Assembly: GCA_030834965.1 (NCBI GenBank)
Contig: JAUQWW010000021.1
Span: forward strand, 1-64,000
Length of the DNA stretch: 64,000 nucleotides
Origin: Gallionellaceae bacterium
GTDB lineage: Bacteria > Pseudomonadota > Gammaproteobacteria > Burkholderiales > Gallionellaceae
Reading direction: 5' to 3'
Both the position numbers and the translations under genes were made by a program. The notes under the pieces are model-generated. The model did not search any database. It was not told the origin of the DNA and saw only the letters and a list, made by a program, of their open reading frames with translations. Shown piece after piece: positions 7,346 to 15,005 of this stretch. Each line of letters begins with the position of its first letter. Within the stretch, counting starts at the first letter, position 1.

Positions 7346-8782
7346 ATGCCGGAACCAACACCGCCCGACACCGCCCCAGAGTCGCGCAGTAGATTTATGT
7401 CGCTATGTACAGAACTGCTTATGGGTGCCGATGTGGATAATATGGGTTTGCCGATTCAAGAAGCACATGTGTTGACGGACGCGCAATGGTTCTTGCTCAT
7501 CGGTGGCCTATTGCTCGTCATGGGCCTTACGTCGGCGGCGCTTAAGCGCCTGCCCATCACTTCTGCCATTGTTTATTTGGCGGTGGGCTTGCTGCTCGGC
7601 CCAACCGTCCTCAATGTCTTTCACTTCAATCCGCTGAAACAATCGGCGCTGTTGCAGGTGCTCACCGAAGTGGCTGTGCTGATTTCCCTATTTTCCGCCG
7701 GCGTCAAAATGCCGGTGCCGGTAAACCTCGCCCGCTGGCGTGCGCCGATGCTGCTGGCAACGGTCTCGATGACGATCACAGTTGGCTTGGTTGCCGCCTT
7801 TGCATATTACCTTTTAGACCTGCCGCTGGGAGCCTGTGTCCTGCTGGGGGCTATCCTCGCGCCCACCGATCCGGTACTGGCAACCGATGTGCAGATTCGC
7901 CATCCCGATGACCGCGACCAACTCCGCTTTACCTTAACCTGCGAGGCTGGCATGAACGACGGCAGCGCTTTTCCCTTCGTGATGCTGGGTATGGGCATAC
8001 TGGGCCTGCATGAGCTCGGCGAGTTCGGACTTCAATGGGTGTTGGTGGATGTACTGTGGGCTACCGTCGCAGGTGTTGTGATTGGCATCGCGTCGGGTGT
8101 CGCGTTGGCCCATTTCAGTTGGAAGCTGCGCGGCGCATCGCCCAGGAGCGAACTGATCTATGACTTCCTCGGCTTGGGGGTCATCGGTGTGGTGTACGGT
8201 GTCAGCGTCATCGCTCACGCCTGGGGTTTCCTGGCCGTATTCTTCGCGGCTGTTGCGTTACGTCAGACAGAGTTCAAGCTTGCCAGTGCGGAAGCTGCGC
8301 CTGCTCCGTTACCGGAAAAGGGCATTTCGCTGAATGAAGTTGGGGATTGCGCTGACAGCGAAACGCCACCAACAGTCAGCGAAGGTTCATTGGTATTTAA
8401 AGAGCATCTTGAACGGCTGTCCGAAGTCGTGCTGATACTCCTGATTGGCGGCATGCTCTTTATCGATTCCTGGAGTTGGCGGGCAATCGCGCTGGCGCTA
8501 TTTTTGTTTTTGGTTGCGCGTCCGATCAGCGTTCTGGTCGGTTTATCGAGCACCCGCCCGATCTGGCGAATGCGCGGCTTGGTGGCATGGTTTGGCGTGC
8601 GTGGCATCGGTTCGCTGTACTACCTGATGTATGCCATACAGCATGGCCTCCCCGAAAATCTGGCTTTGGAGTTGATTCAATTGACGCTCATCGTGGTGAC
8701 GCTCTCCATTCTCGCCCACGGCATCAGCGTCAAGCCGCTGATGTACCTGTTCTGGCGCGATCGCAAACGGCCGCCCGCCTAA
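7346..8782 (+). CDS. CPA1-type Na+(K+)/H+ antiporter
   Basis: The protein has 12 or so membrane helices and the NhaP/CPA1 signatures APTDPVLATDVQ (ion-binding Asp), EAGMNDGSAFP (the ND motif) and a late GVRGIGSLYYLMYA helix. A polar insert (about residues 312-350) precedes the last helices. The frame is open from 7346, but in-frame ATGs at 7397 and 7442 are equally possible starts since no strong ribosome site distinguishes them. It exchanges monovalent cations for protons across the inner membrane, matching the salt/pH-stress theme of this island. Confidence 0.9.
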   Translation: MPEPTPPDTAPESRSRFMSLCTELLMGADVDNMGLPIQEAHVLTDAQWFLLIGGLLLVMGLTSAALKRLPITSAIVYLAVGLLLGPTVLNVFHFNPLKQSALLQVLTEVAVLISLFSAGVKMPVPVNLARWRAPMLLATVSMTITVGLVAAFAYYLLDLPLGACVLLGAILAPTDPVLATDVQIRHPDDRDQLRFTLTCEAGMNDGSAFPFVMLGMGILGLHELGEFGLQWVLVDVLWATVAGVVIGIASGVALAHFSWKLRGASPRSELIYDFLGLGVIGVVYGVSVIAHAWGFLAVFFAAVALRQTEFKLASAEAAPAPLPEKGISLNEVGDCADSETPPTVSEGSLVFKEHLERLSEVVLILLIGGMLFIDSWSWRAIALALFLFLVARPISVLVGLSSTRPIWRMRGLVAWFGVRGIGSLYYLMYAIQHGLPENLALELIQLTLIVVTLSILAHGISVKPLMYLFWRDRKRPPA

Positions 8783-8835
8783 CGGTCATGGCGAACCGCC
8801 GCCCCAGATGATGAAACAGCGCTTCGCCATGACCG
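8783..8835 (+). terminator. 13-bp inverted repeat after the antiporter gene
   Basis: Perfect 13-bp arms (CGGTCATGGCGAA at 8783-8795 and TTCGCCATGACCG at 8823-8835) flank a 27-nt loop and begin right after the antiporter stop codon. There is no long T-tract, so this may be an mRNA 3' end stabiliser or a factor-dependent terminator. Confidence 0.5.
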
Positions 8836-8849
8836 TTTCCCTCCCCCCG

Positions 8850-8872
8850 CCCCTCTCCCCGAGGGAGAGGGG
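8850..8872. repeat. C/G-tract hairpin repeat
   Basis: CCCCTCTCCC and GGGAGAGGGG form a 10-bp stem around a 3-nt loop. This is a common intergenic dyad type in beta/gammaproteobacteria and may be a REP-like unit. Confidence 0.5.
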
Positions 8873-8970
8873 GACAGGGACTCGCTGAGCGAGTTTCACG
8901 TTATCTGCCGCTGGCCGACAGGCGAAGCCCGGATAAAGCTGGCTCCGTTGATTGATCGATTCCCGTTTTA

Positions 8971-8986
8971 TGTGCGCTAGCGCACA
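8971..8986. promoter_or_regulatory. Palindromic operator copy 4 (perfect)
   Basis: TGTGCGCTAGCGCACA is a fully self-complementary 16-mer, the best-symmetric member of the family. It lies about 105 bp before the porin gene. Confidence 0.8.
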
Positions 8987-9089
8987 GCGCAATCTGAAGC
9001 GCAGGCGGATACTGTTCATGCTGGGTGGGTTTAGTAAATTCATCTCATGAACGCAACAATACAAAAAGTCATAATCGAGGAGTAGTTAC

Positions 9090-10229
9090 ATGTTGCTTAA
9101 AGAAATGGCAAGTCCCGTGCTCTCAGTCCTGTGCCTGACTTTGGCCGGCTCGGCTGCGGCCGTTGAATTTACGGTGAACGGCGATGTGCGTACGGGCTTT
9201 TTTTCGCTGCACCGTGAGGATCGCAACGGTCAAAAAGATACAACCGACGAATTTCGCGTGCGCCTGCGTCCCGGGGTCAGCGCGAAATTTAACGAGCAGT
9301 GGCTGGCGCAGGTTCGTTTCGCCGGGCGTTATTCCACGGATGAACGCAACGACCCGCACTTCAAGATATTCAAGAGCATCCCTGCAGCTGATGGTTTGCG
9401 CCTTGGCGATTCCACGCTGGACGAGATCTATGTCGAGCACCGCCCGAACAATTCCTGGCAGGTGCGCGTGGGTCGCTTTCAGAGCAAGGCCGAGCTCGAT
9501 GGCGTGGCCAAGAAATCACTGGATCGTAATGACAGCGCGAACACAGACATCACCTGGACCGATGGTGTGCAAGTCAAAAACGATGCTGCGAACGGCTGGA
9601 GCACGACAGCGATTGCGCAATATAACGACAGTGAGGGTGCGACTCAGGTGCGCCGTACGCCCCTTGATTTCAGAGAAGGAGGCAGTCGCCTGTCCTATTT
9701 TGTCGGCTTTGAAAACACCCAAAAGGCCGGACCGTTCGTGCAACGCGCGGTGGATATCACCTGGCTGCCGGATGCCCTGCACAGCAGCGGTGTCGGCGCC
9801 GGGACGGTCAATGACTACTGGGGTATGGTAGGCAGACTTGCTGCGCAGTGGCCGATGCGAGGCGGCATGAAATTCATGCTGGCGGGTGAGGTGGGTTACG
9901 CGCCGAACACACCGAAACGCAGCGTGCTACAGACCGGCGCGTCAGGGGATGCCGACGGGCTCGCGGCACAGATCACCTTCAATTTTATTGACATTATTCC
10001 ACGACACAGCGCAGGGCTCGTGCTCGGCCGGGTCGGCGATGGCTGGCTGTTGTCACCGGATTTCGATTCCAATGCCAACACGGTCGAGATGCGCTACAAG
10101 TGGGCCCTCGATAAAAAGCAGACCTTGGAGGCGCGCGCGCGCAAACATGAAGACATAAAACAGCGCGTCGGCAGTGCGTTCAAGCGCGAGGATGTCGATT
10201 ACTATCTGCGTTATACGTATAAATTCTAG
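9090..10229 (+). CDS. Outer-membrane beta-barrel porin
   Basis: The 379-residue protein has a short signal peptide (cleavage near GSAAAVEF), alternating amphipathic strands throughout and a C-terminal Phe (YYLRYTYKF), the sequence recognised by the Bam machinery. Phrases such as VRVGRFQSKAELDG are typical of porin-like OM proteins aligned along their substrate path. The substrate is not predictable. A GAGGAG ribosome site precedes the ATG, and the perfect palindrome at 8971 suggests regulation with the stress genes. Confidence 0.85.
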   Translation: MLLKEMASPVLSVLCLTLAGSAAAVEFTVNGDVRTGFFSLHREDRNGQKDTTDEFRVRLRPGVSAKFNEQWLAQVRFAGRYSTDERNDPHFKIFKSIPAADGLRLGDSTLDEIYVEHRPNNSWQVRVGRFQSKAELDGVAKKSLDRNDSANTDITWTDGVQVKNDAANGWSTTAIAQYNDSEGATQVRRTPLDFREGGSRLSYFVGFENTQKAGPFVQRAVDITWLPDALHSSGVGAGTVNDYWGMVGRLAAQWPMRGGMKFMLAGEVGYAPNTPKRSVLQTGASGDADGLAAQITFNFIDIIPRHSAGLVLGRVGDGWLLSPDFDSNANTVEMRYKWALDKKQTLEARARKHEDIKQRVGSAFKREDVDYYLRYTYKF

Positions 10230-10429
10230 TCTTGCTGGCATTGCAATTGTTGAGGTTTCCATAATTTGCGACAACTGGCCCGTTCGGGCTGAGATCGGCC
10301 CCAACTTGTCAAAAGTCGGGAATGCCAAACGTTTTGCCTCGTGGCTGGGTTACGAAGATTTCTGGAGGGAAGAAGCTGTCAAGCGCGTCGAAACGCATCC
10401 CGCTGCTCACCTGATCGGCCCCCGCCTTA

Positions 10430-10445
10430 TGTACGCTAGCGCACA
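10430..10445. promoter_or_regulatory. Palindromic operator copy 5
   Basis: TGTACGCTAGCGCACA has one arm mismatch (A for G at the fourth base) and the flanks TA and GC. It lies about 70 bp before the PPK2 gene. Confidence 0.75.
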
Positions 10446-10513
10446 GCGCAAACTGAAATGAAGGCGGATACTGCCATCCTGAGCTTTTCTAAATAACAAC
10501 CGTGGGGCAAGCG

Positions 10514-11320
10514 ATGAAAAAGCAAGCCAAAGAAAAAGCAGCAAGTGCACCCGTGCCTGAGATGAGCAACCAGGCGTACAAGCACAGCCTGCGCCAACTC
10601 CAGATCGAACTGGTCAAGTTGCAGCGCGACTTCATTCGGTGCGACGACAAAATCCTGATCATCTTCGAAGGCCGGGATGCAGCGGGGAAAGACGGCACAA
10701 TCAAGCGCATCGTCCAACATTTGAGTCCGCGCGAAACCCGTGTCGTTGCGCTCGGCAAGCCCTCCGACCGCGACCGTAGCTCGTGGTACTTTCAGCGTTA
10801 TGTCCCCTATCTCCCGGCCGCCCAGGAACTCGTACTGTTTAACCGCAGCTGGTACAACCGCGCAGGGGTCGAGCGCGTCATGGGTTTTTGCAGCGAGGCG
10901 GAGCACGAAGAATTCATGAGTTCGGTCCTCGAGTTCGAGCATATGTTGGTGCGCTCGGGGATCAAACTCATTAAGTACTACCTCGATATCAGCAAAGCCG
11001 AACAGAAGCGACGCTTGAATGAGCGCAAGACCGATCCGCTGGCACAGTGGAAAACCAGTGCGCTTGACGATCAGGCACTCAAGAAGTGGAAGCAATATAG
11101 CCTGGCGCGCAATGAGATGCTGGCGCGCACGCACAACCCGGTGTCACCGTGGACCATCGTGCGCGCTGACGACAAACAATTGACGCGGATCAACATCATC
11201 AAGGATATGCTCAGCCGGCTGCACTACGCGGATAAAAACAAGCAACTCGTTCTGCCTGATCCGCAGATTGTCTTAACCTACGATGCCGCCTATCTCGAAA
11301 ACGGCGTGCTTGCGCCGTAG
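10514..11320 (+). CDS. ppk2: Polyphosphate kinase 2 family protein (single-domain PPK2)
   Basis: The ATG at 10514 lies just inside a possible GTG start at 10502. The 268-residue protein has the P-loop GRDAAGKDGTIKR at residues 53-65 and the lid/Walker B region FNRSWYNRAGVERVMGF, diagnostic of PPK2 enzymes, which transfer phosphate between polyphosphate and nucleoside di- or monophosphates. The single-domain length fits class I or III. In stress the enzyme would regenerate ATP or GTP from polyphosphate. A palindromic operator lies directly upstream. Confidence 0.93.
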   Translation: MKKQAKEKAASAPVPEMSNQAYKHSLRQLQIELVKLQRDFIRCDDKILIIFEGRDAAGKDGTIKRIVQHLSPRETRVVALGKPSDRDRSSWYFQRYVPYLPAAQELVLFNRSWYNRAGVERVMGFCSEAEHEEFMSSVLEFEHMLVRSGIKLIKYYLDISKAEQKRRLNERKTDPLAQWKTSALDDQALKKWKQYSLARNEMLARTHNPVSPWTIVRADDKQLTRINIIKDMLSRLHYADKNKQLVLPDPQIVLTYDAAYLENGVLAP

Positions 11321-11372
11321 CCCGCCCAACAGAGATGCCTGGCAAACCGCGCTCGAAAATGTCTGTTCCATA

Positions 11373-11388
11373 AGTGCGCTAGCGCACA
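11373..11388. promoter_or_regulatory. Palindromic operator copy 6
   Basis: AGTGCGCTAGCGCACA has a perfect 14-bp core palindrome (GTGCGCTAGCGCAC). It lies about 67 bp upstream of the 48-residue membrane peptide gene and may also drive the DUF883 and BON genes. Confidence 0.78.
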
Positions 11389-11454
11389 GAAGGTTCTTAA
11401 AAAGAAGAAGATCATCTCAGACAGCTCATTACATTCTATATAGGAGTAACAAAG

Positions 11455-11601
11455 ATGCTCGAAACCATTGTAGTTATCTTGATTATCCTCTGGCTACTGG
11501 GCTTGGTCACCTCGTACACCATGGGTGGACTCATTCACATTCTCCTGGTCATCGCGATCGTGGTGATTTTGCTGCGTGTTATTCAAGGTCGACGCCTGTG
11601 A
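11455..11601 (+). CDS. lmo0937-type small membrane protein
   Basis: This 48-residue gene has a TAGGAG ribosome site and encodes MLETIVVILIILWLLGLVTS followed by a second hydrophobic stretch ending VVILLRVIQGRRL. Two short helices with a Gly-rich turn and a basic tail are the hallmark of the lmo0937 family of stress-induced membrane peptides. It lies directly behind operator copy 6 and 141 bp before the DUF883 gene. Confidence 0.88.
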   Translation: MLETIVVILIILWLLGLVTSYTMGGLIHILLVIAIVVILLRVIQGRRL

Positions 11602-11742
11602 CGGCTTTGGAGATGAAGGATGAACCAGTGGATTCCGGGCAGCTACACACCGGACATCTTCCCGTTTCTGGAGGTTAAACTGCAGAATAAAGTTACCAGA
11701 AATACACTTTAAAACACGACATAACTAACAAAGGAGAAAACC

Positions 11743-12069
11743 ATGTATAGCTTATCGGATGCAGCGACCAAAGATCAGTTGATCACCGATTTCAAGGCAG
11801 TGGTACACGATGCGGAAGAGCTGCTGAATGCGGCCGCCAGCCAAGGCGGTGTGAAGCTGGGCGAGGTACGCGCCAAGACGGAAGAATCTCTCAGGATTGC
11901 GAAAGCCAGGATGAATGAGGCGCAGGGGGCGCTGCGTGTCAAAACCAAAGCGGCAGCCCGAGCCACCGATGCTTATGCCCACGAAAACCCATGGAAGGTT
12001 GTCGGCATCTCCGCCGGAGTGGCTGCAGCTGTTGGCTTGGTGGTCGGTTTGCTACTCGAGCGCCGCTAG
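11743..12069 (+). CDS. DUF883 (ElaB/YqjD/YgaM) family protein
   Basis: The 108-residue protein has a long amphipathic helix (about residues 5-80) and a C-terminal glycine-rich membrane helix (VVGISAGVAAAVGLVVGLLLERR) preceded by the family signature AHENPWK. E. coli YqjD and ElaB tether ribosomes to the inner membrane in stationary phase. The AAAGGAG ribosome site is strong. It belongs to the run of stress genes from lmo0937 to DUF1840. Confidence 0.93.
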   Translation: MYSLSDAATKDQLITDFKAVVHDAEELLNAAASQGGVKLGEVRAKTEESLRIAKARMNEAQGALRVKTKAAARATDAYAHENPWKVVGISAGVAAAVGLVVGLLLERR

Positions 12070-12147
12070 CCGAATCGCGTGAGATGTCTAGCACCAAGTG
12101 CGGATTTATTGTTCGGCGATATAAACAAAATTATGAAAGGAACCAAA

Positions 12148-12570
12148 ATGAGAGCCTTAGGGAATTTCAAATTAATCGGTATTTCGATCCTGTTTGTTGT
12201 TGGGCTAGCCGCTTGCGAAAAGCCAGGCCCTGCACAGACTGCAGGTGAAAAGATCGATCAGACGGTTGATAAAGCCGGCACGAAAATGGGTGAAGCAGTC
12301 GATAAAGTTGGTGAAAAAATGGGCGAGCAAAGCGAGAAAGCGGTCGCAGCCATCGATGATGCTGAGATTACGGCCAAGGTCAAAGCAGCCATATTTGCCG
12401 AGCAGGGTCTGAAGACGCTGCAAATCGATGTTGATACCGCGAAAAGTGTGGTGACATTAAACGGAACGGTTGATTCGCAGGAAAGCAGCGATAAGGCCAA
12501 AGCACTGGCGAGTGCAGTAACCGGCGTAAAGGACGTTGAAAACCGTCTGGTAGTAAAGCCAGCCAAGTGA
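12148..12570 (+). CDS. BON-domain lipoprotein (OsmY-like)
   Basis: The ATG at 12148 follows AAAGGA. The 140-residue precursor has a lipobox (VVGLAAC), an amphipathic repeat segment (GEKIDQTVDKAGTKMGEAVD...) and one BON domain (DAEITAKVKAAIF... to ...VENRLVVKPAK). BON domains bind phospholipid and are found in OsmY, a periplasmic stress protein. The apolipoprotein-like repeat before the domain may bind membrane. The next gene starts 35 bp downstream. Confidence 0.93.
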   Translation: MRALGNFKLIGISILFVVGLAACEKPGPAQTAGEKIDQTVDKAGTKMGEAVDKVGEKMGEQSEKAVAAIDDAEITAKVKAAIFAEQGLKTLQIDVDTAKSVVTLNGTVDSQESSDKAKALASAVTGVKDVENRLVVKPAK

Positions 12571-12605
12571 GATTGAGTTGTCGCCAACCAGAAGGGGAGC
12601 AGGCC

Positions 12606-12893
12606 ATGGGGATTAAAGACGCATATAAACAAAAAATGGCGGCGCAACTGAAAGAATGGGGCGCCCAAATTGATCTATTGGAAGCCAAGCTGGAAAACGC
12701 AGGGGCTGACATGAATATCAAGCGCACCGAGCTGCTGAATGAGTTGCGTGCCAAACAGCGTGCTGCGTCTGAAAAAATGAAGGAGCTGGAGAAGGCCAGT
12801 GAGGAAGCGTGGGAGCATGCCAAGGAAACAGCTGACAAAATTTGGGATGACCTTAAGGCGGCCCTGGCTGACGCCCGCTCCAAATTCAAGTGA
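12606..12893 (+). CDS. Coiled-coil stress protein
   Basis: The ATG at 12606 is preceded by AGGGGAGC; an in-frame start overlapping the previous gene is less likely. The 95-residue product is almost entirely a charged heptad helix (KMAAQLKEWGAQIDLLEAKL, then NELRAKQRAASEKMKELEKA), with no membrane segment. Similar coiled-coil proteins occur in cyanobacteria and proteobacteria beside BON and CsbD genes. No biochemical function is known to me. Confidence 0.8.
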   Translation: MGIKDAYKQKMAAQLKEWGAQIDLLEAKLENAGADMNIKRTELLNELRAKQRAASEKMKELEKASEEAWEHAKETADKIWDDLKAALADARSKFK

Positions 12894-13004
12894 AACATTG
12901 GCAAGTGACACTGCGCGGAACTTCTGCGAACACGGATTGCAGGCACACTTGAACGCGACTCAGTGTTGTCTTGACTGAGGTGTTCACCTTGGTGAGGAAC
13001 AAAA

Positions 13005-13628
13005 ATGATACGGCCTGTGCAGATCCAATTTTCCTTCTTGATGCTCGTGGCGCTGCTTGTCGCGGCATGCTCTACAACAAGGCTCAATTCTGCCTGGAAA
13101 GACCCGTCGTATCAGACGCGCCCCTCCAAGATTATGGTCATCGGGATGGCCAAGAATCCGGCAAAAAGAAGAATTTTTGAGGATGAGTTCGTCATGCAAC
13201 TCCAGGCGCAAGGAACGGAAGCCATCCCAAGCTATAGCGTACTTCCTGACAAACAACAGGGTGACCAGAAGGCCATTGCGGCAAAGGTGGCACAGCTTGG
13301 GGCCGATGCGGTGCTCATTTCAAGGCTGGTGAGCAAAAAGACCGTGCATGTTTATGTGCCGGGGACGGTCTATTACCCTCCGCCCTATTACAGAACATGG
13401 CCGGACTTCTACGGATATGGTTATCAGGCGATGTACACCCCGGGATATGTGGCCGAGGACAAATACGCAGTTATTGAAACCAACCTGTATGAAGCGACCG
13501 ATAACAAACTGATCTGGGCTGCTTCATCCGAAACTGAAATGCGTGGCTCAGACCAGAAACTCATCAAGTCCTACATCGGTGTCATGGTGAAAACCATGGT
13601 TGATCAGGGATTGCTGGGCAAAAAATAA
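13005..13628 (+). CDS. Putative lipoprotein of unknown function
   Basis: The 207-residue product has a lipoprotein signal ending VAAC, then a globular domain with motifs NSAWKDPSY and KIMVIGMAKNPAKRRIFEDEF reminiscent of the DUF4136-like fold in which a small envelope protein has a Rossmann-like start. A Tyr/Pro-rich insertion (VYYPPPYYRTWPDFYGYGY) is distinctive. The last part (VIETNLYEATDNKLIWAASS) is also typical of these lipoproteins. No function can be assigned. Confidence 0.8.
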   Translation: MIRPVQIQFSFLMLVALLVAACSTTRLNSAWKDPSYQTRPSKIMVIGMAKNPAKRRIFEDEFVMQLQAQGTEAIPSYSVLPDKQQGDQKAIAAKVAQLGADAVLISRLVSKKTVHVYVPGTVYYPPPYYRTWPDFYGYGYQAMYTPGYVAEDKYAVIETNLYEATDNKLIWAASSETEMRGSDQKLIKSYIGVMVKTMVDQGLLGKK

Positions 13629-13648
13629 ACATTTGGCTGGGAGACTTC

Positions 13649-13963
13649 ATGCTGGTGACTTTCACATGCAAGGCATACGCCGATATAACCATGTTTGGTG
13701 ATGTCGCGAAACGCCTGCTGACAATGATGGGGCAAAGTGGAACAGTGCCCGGCGCCATTATGGCCGAAGATGTCCCGGCAGCACTTGATCGCTTGACGCG
13801 GGCAATCGAGTCGGAGAAAGTGGTACCGACTCCTGACCGACCCATGAATGCCCAGGACGACGAAGCGAATCAGCAAGCTGTGAGTCTGAAGACTCGGGCT
13901 TTGCCTCTAATTGAATTGCTTACTGCTGCCGTGAAAGAAAACTACAATGTGATGTGGAAATAA
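13649..13963 (+). CDS. DUF1840 family protein
   Basis: The 104-residue protein opens with MLVTFTCKAYADITMFGDVA and contains GTVPGAIMAEDVPAALDRL, the signature of DUF1840, a small cytoplasmic family largely restricted to beta/gammaproteobacteria. Function is unknown. GGGAG precedes the ATG by a good distance. It closes the run of plus-strand genes and converges on the Crp/Fnr gene. Confidence 0.92.
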   Translation: MLVTFTCKAYADITMFGDVAKRLLTMMGQSGTVPGAIMAEDVPAALDRLTRAIESEKVVPTPDRPMNAQDDEANQQAVSLKTRALPLIELLTAAVKENYNVMWK

Positions 13964-13988
13964 TACCGGGTGATGTGCCTTTACAAGA

Positions 13989-14714
13989 TCAAGCCGGTGA
14001 GGCTCCTGGATGCAAGATGCGGTCGTACGTTTCCATGTCGGCCCGATAACACCTGCAGGACGCGGCTTCCAGGCCTTCGATGTCGTGAATCTTGACATCC
14101 CCCCGGGTATAGCTGATCAGTTTTTTCTTCTGCAGCGAACCCGCAGCCTTGGTGACACCAACGCGACGCACGCCCAGCACCTGGGCAAGTAATTCGTGGG
14201 TGATATGGAATTCCTCTGAGTGTGCCCTGTCTCGAATCATCAGGAGCCAACGGGCAAGGCGCTCTTCTACAACATGGAAGCGGGTGCAAGCGGCTGTCTG
14301 CGCCAGTTGGCTAAGCAACACATAGAGGTAGCGATTCAGCTCCTGTTGCAGCGCGACGCTGCGTTCGAGTTCGCTGTGGAAACGCTCGTCATCCATTCGC
14401 CATGCAGTGCCTGAGCCCTGCACCACGGCATGCAACGGTGAGACATTCACCCCAAGCATGAGGGGAATGCCGTACATGCCTTCGCTGCCGATCAGGGCCA
14501 CCTCAAGGCTGCTGTGACCATTGATTGGATTCATCAATGCAATGAAACAATCGGCGGGAAAATAAACGTGGCGAATTGCGTCTCCGGGCTCGCAGAGAAT
14601 ATTTCCAAAAGCCAACTCGACCTGCTCACAGCCTGACAGCAAATGTTGACGATCCTTGCGGGGGAGGGCGGCAATCAGACGGTTTTCCACAGGGACATGT
14701 TCCGTGGATGGCAC
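13989..14714 (-). CDS. Crp/Fnr family transcriptional regulator 1
   Basis: The GTG at 14714 is chosen because GAAGGAG lies six bases upstream; the longer frame (to 14987) would absorb the promoter palindrome and add 91 residues unlike the family. The 241-residue protein has a cyclic-nucleotide-binding-like beta barrel (HVYFPADCFIALM..., ALIGSEGMYGIPLMLG), a dimer helix, and a winged helix at about 171-215 with recognition helix GVRRVGVTKAAGSLQ. No Fe-S cysteine set is present, so it is not an FNR oxygen sensor. Copy 7 of the palindrome sits 107 bp upstream, suggesting autoregulation. Confidence 0.9.
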   Translation of the reverse strand: MPSTEHVPVENRLIAALPRKDRQHLLSGCEQVELAFGNILCEPGDAIRHVYFPADCFIALMNPINGHSSLEVALIGSEGMYGIPLMLGVNVSPLHAVVQGSGTAWRMDDERFHSELERSVALQQELNRYLYVLLSQLAQTAACTRFHVVEERLARWLLMIRDRAHSEEFHITHELLAQVLGVRRVGVTKAAGSLQKKKLISYTRGDVKIHDIEGLEAASCRCYRADMETYDRILHPGASPA

Positions 14715-14820
14715 TCGATTCTCCTTCGCGTTGGGAATAGTTGAAGCGTCCGGGCGCAGGCTGTTATTGCTTCCACAGCACAACGCTTTGCCGATAATAG
14801 ATTGAAGCGCTAGCCATTTC

Positions 14821-14836
14821 TGTACGCTGGCGAACA
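14821..14836. promoter_or_regulatory. Palindromic operator copy 7 (before Crp/Fnr gene 1)
   Basis: TGTACGCTGGCGAACA matches the family with one changed base per arm. It sits between the Crp/Fnr gene on the minus strand and the cardiolipin synthase-like gene on plus and could control either or both. Confidence 0.6.
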
Positions 14837-15005
14837 TAGCGCGTAATTTTTCATGTATACCAACAATACTCACCTTGGTGAACACGGTGCCGATGTTCAC
14901 CTGGGCTGCAGCAGAAGTTATCTGCTGAAGGTTTATGCTGATTTGCCTTTCCTTCATGGTGTAGACGGCATGGTGTAGACGGGGCATGATAATTGTCAGG
15001 AGAGG

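Noticed and set aside
10230-10429. Open frame before ppk2
   Set aside because: The frame has no ribosome site or motif and runs through the operator; I treat it as intergenic.
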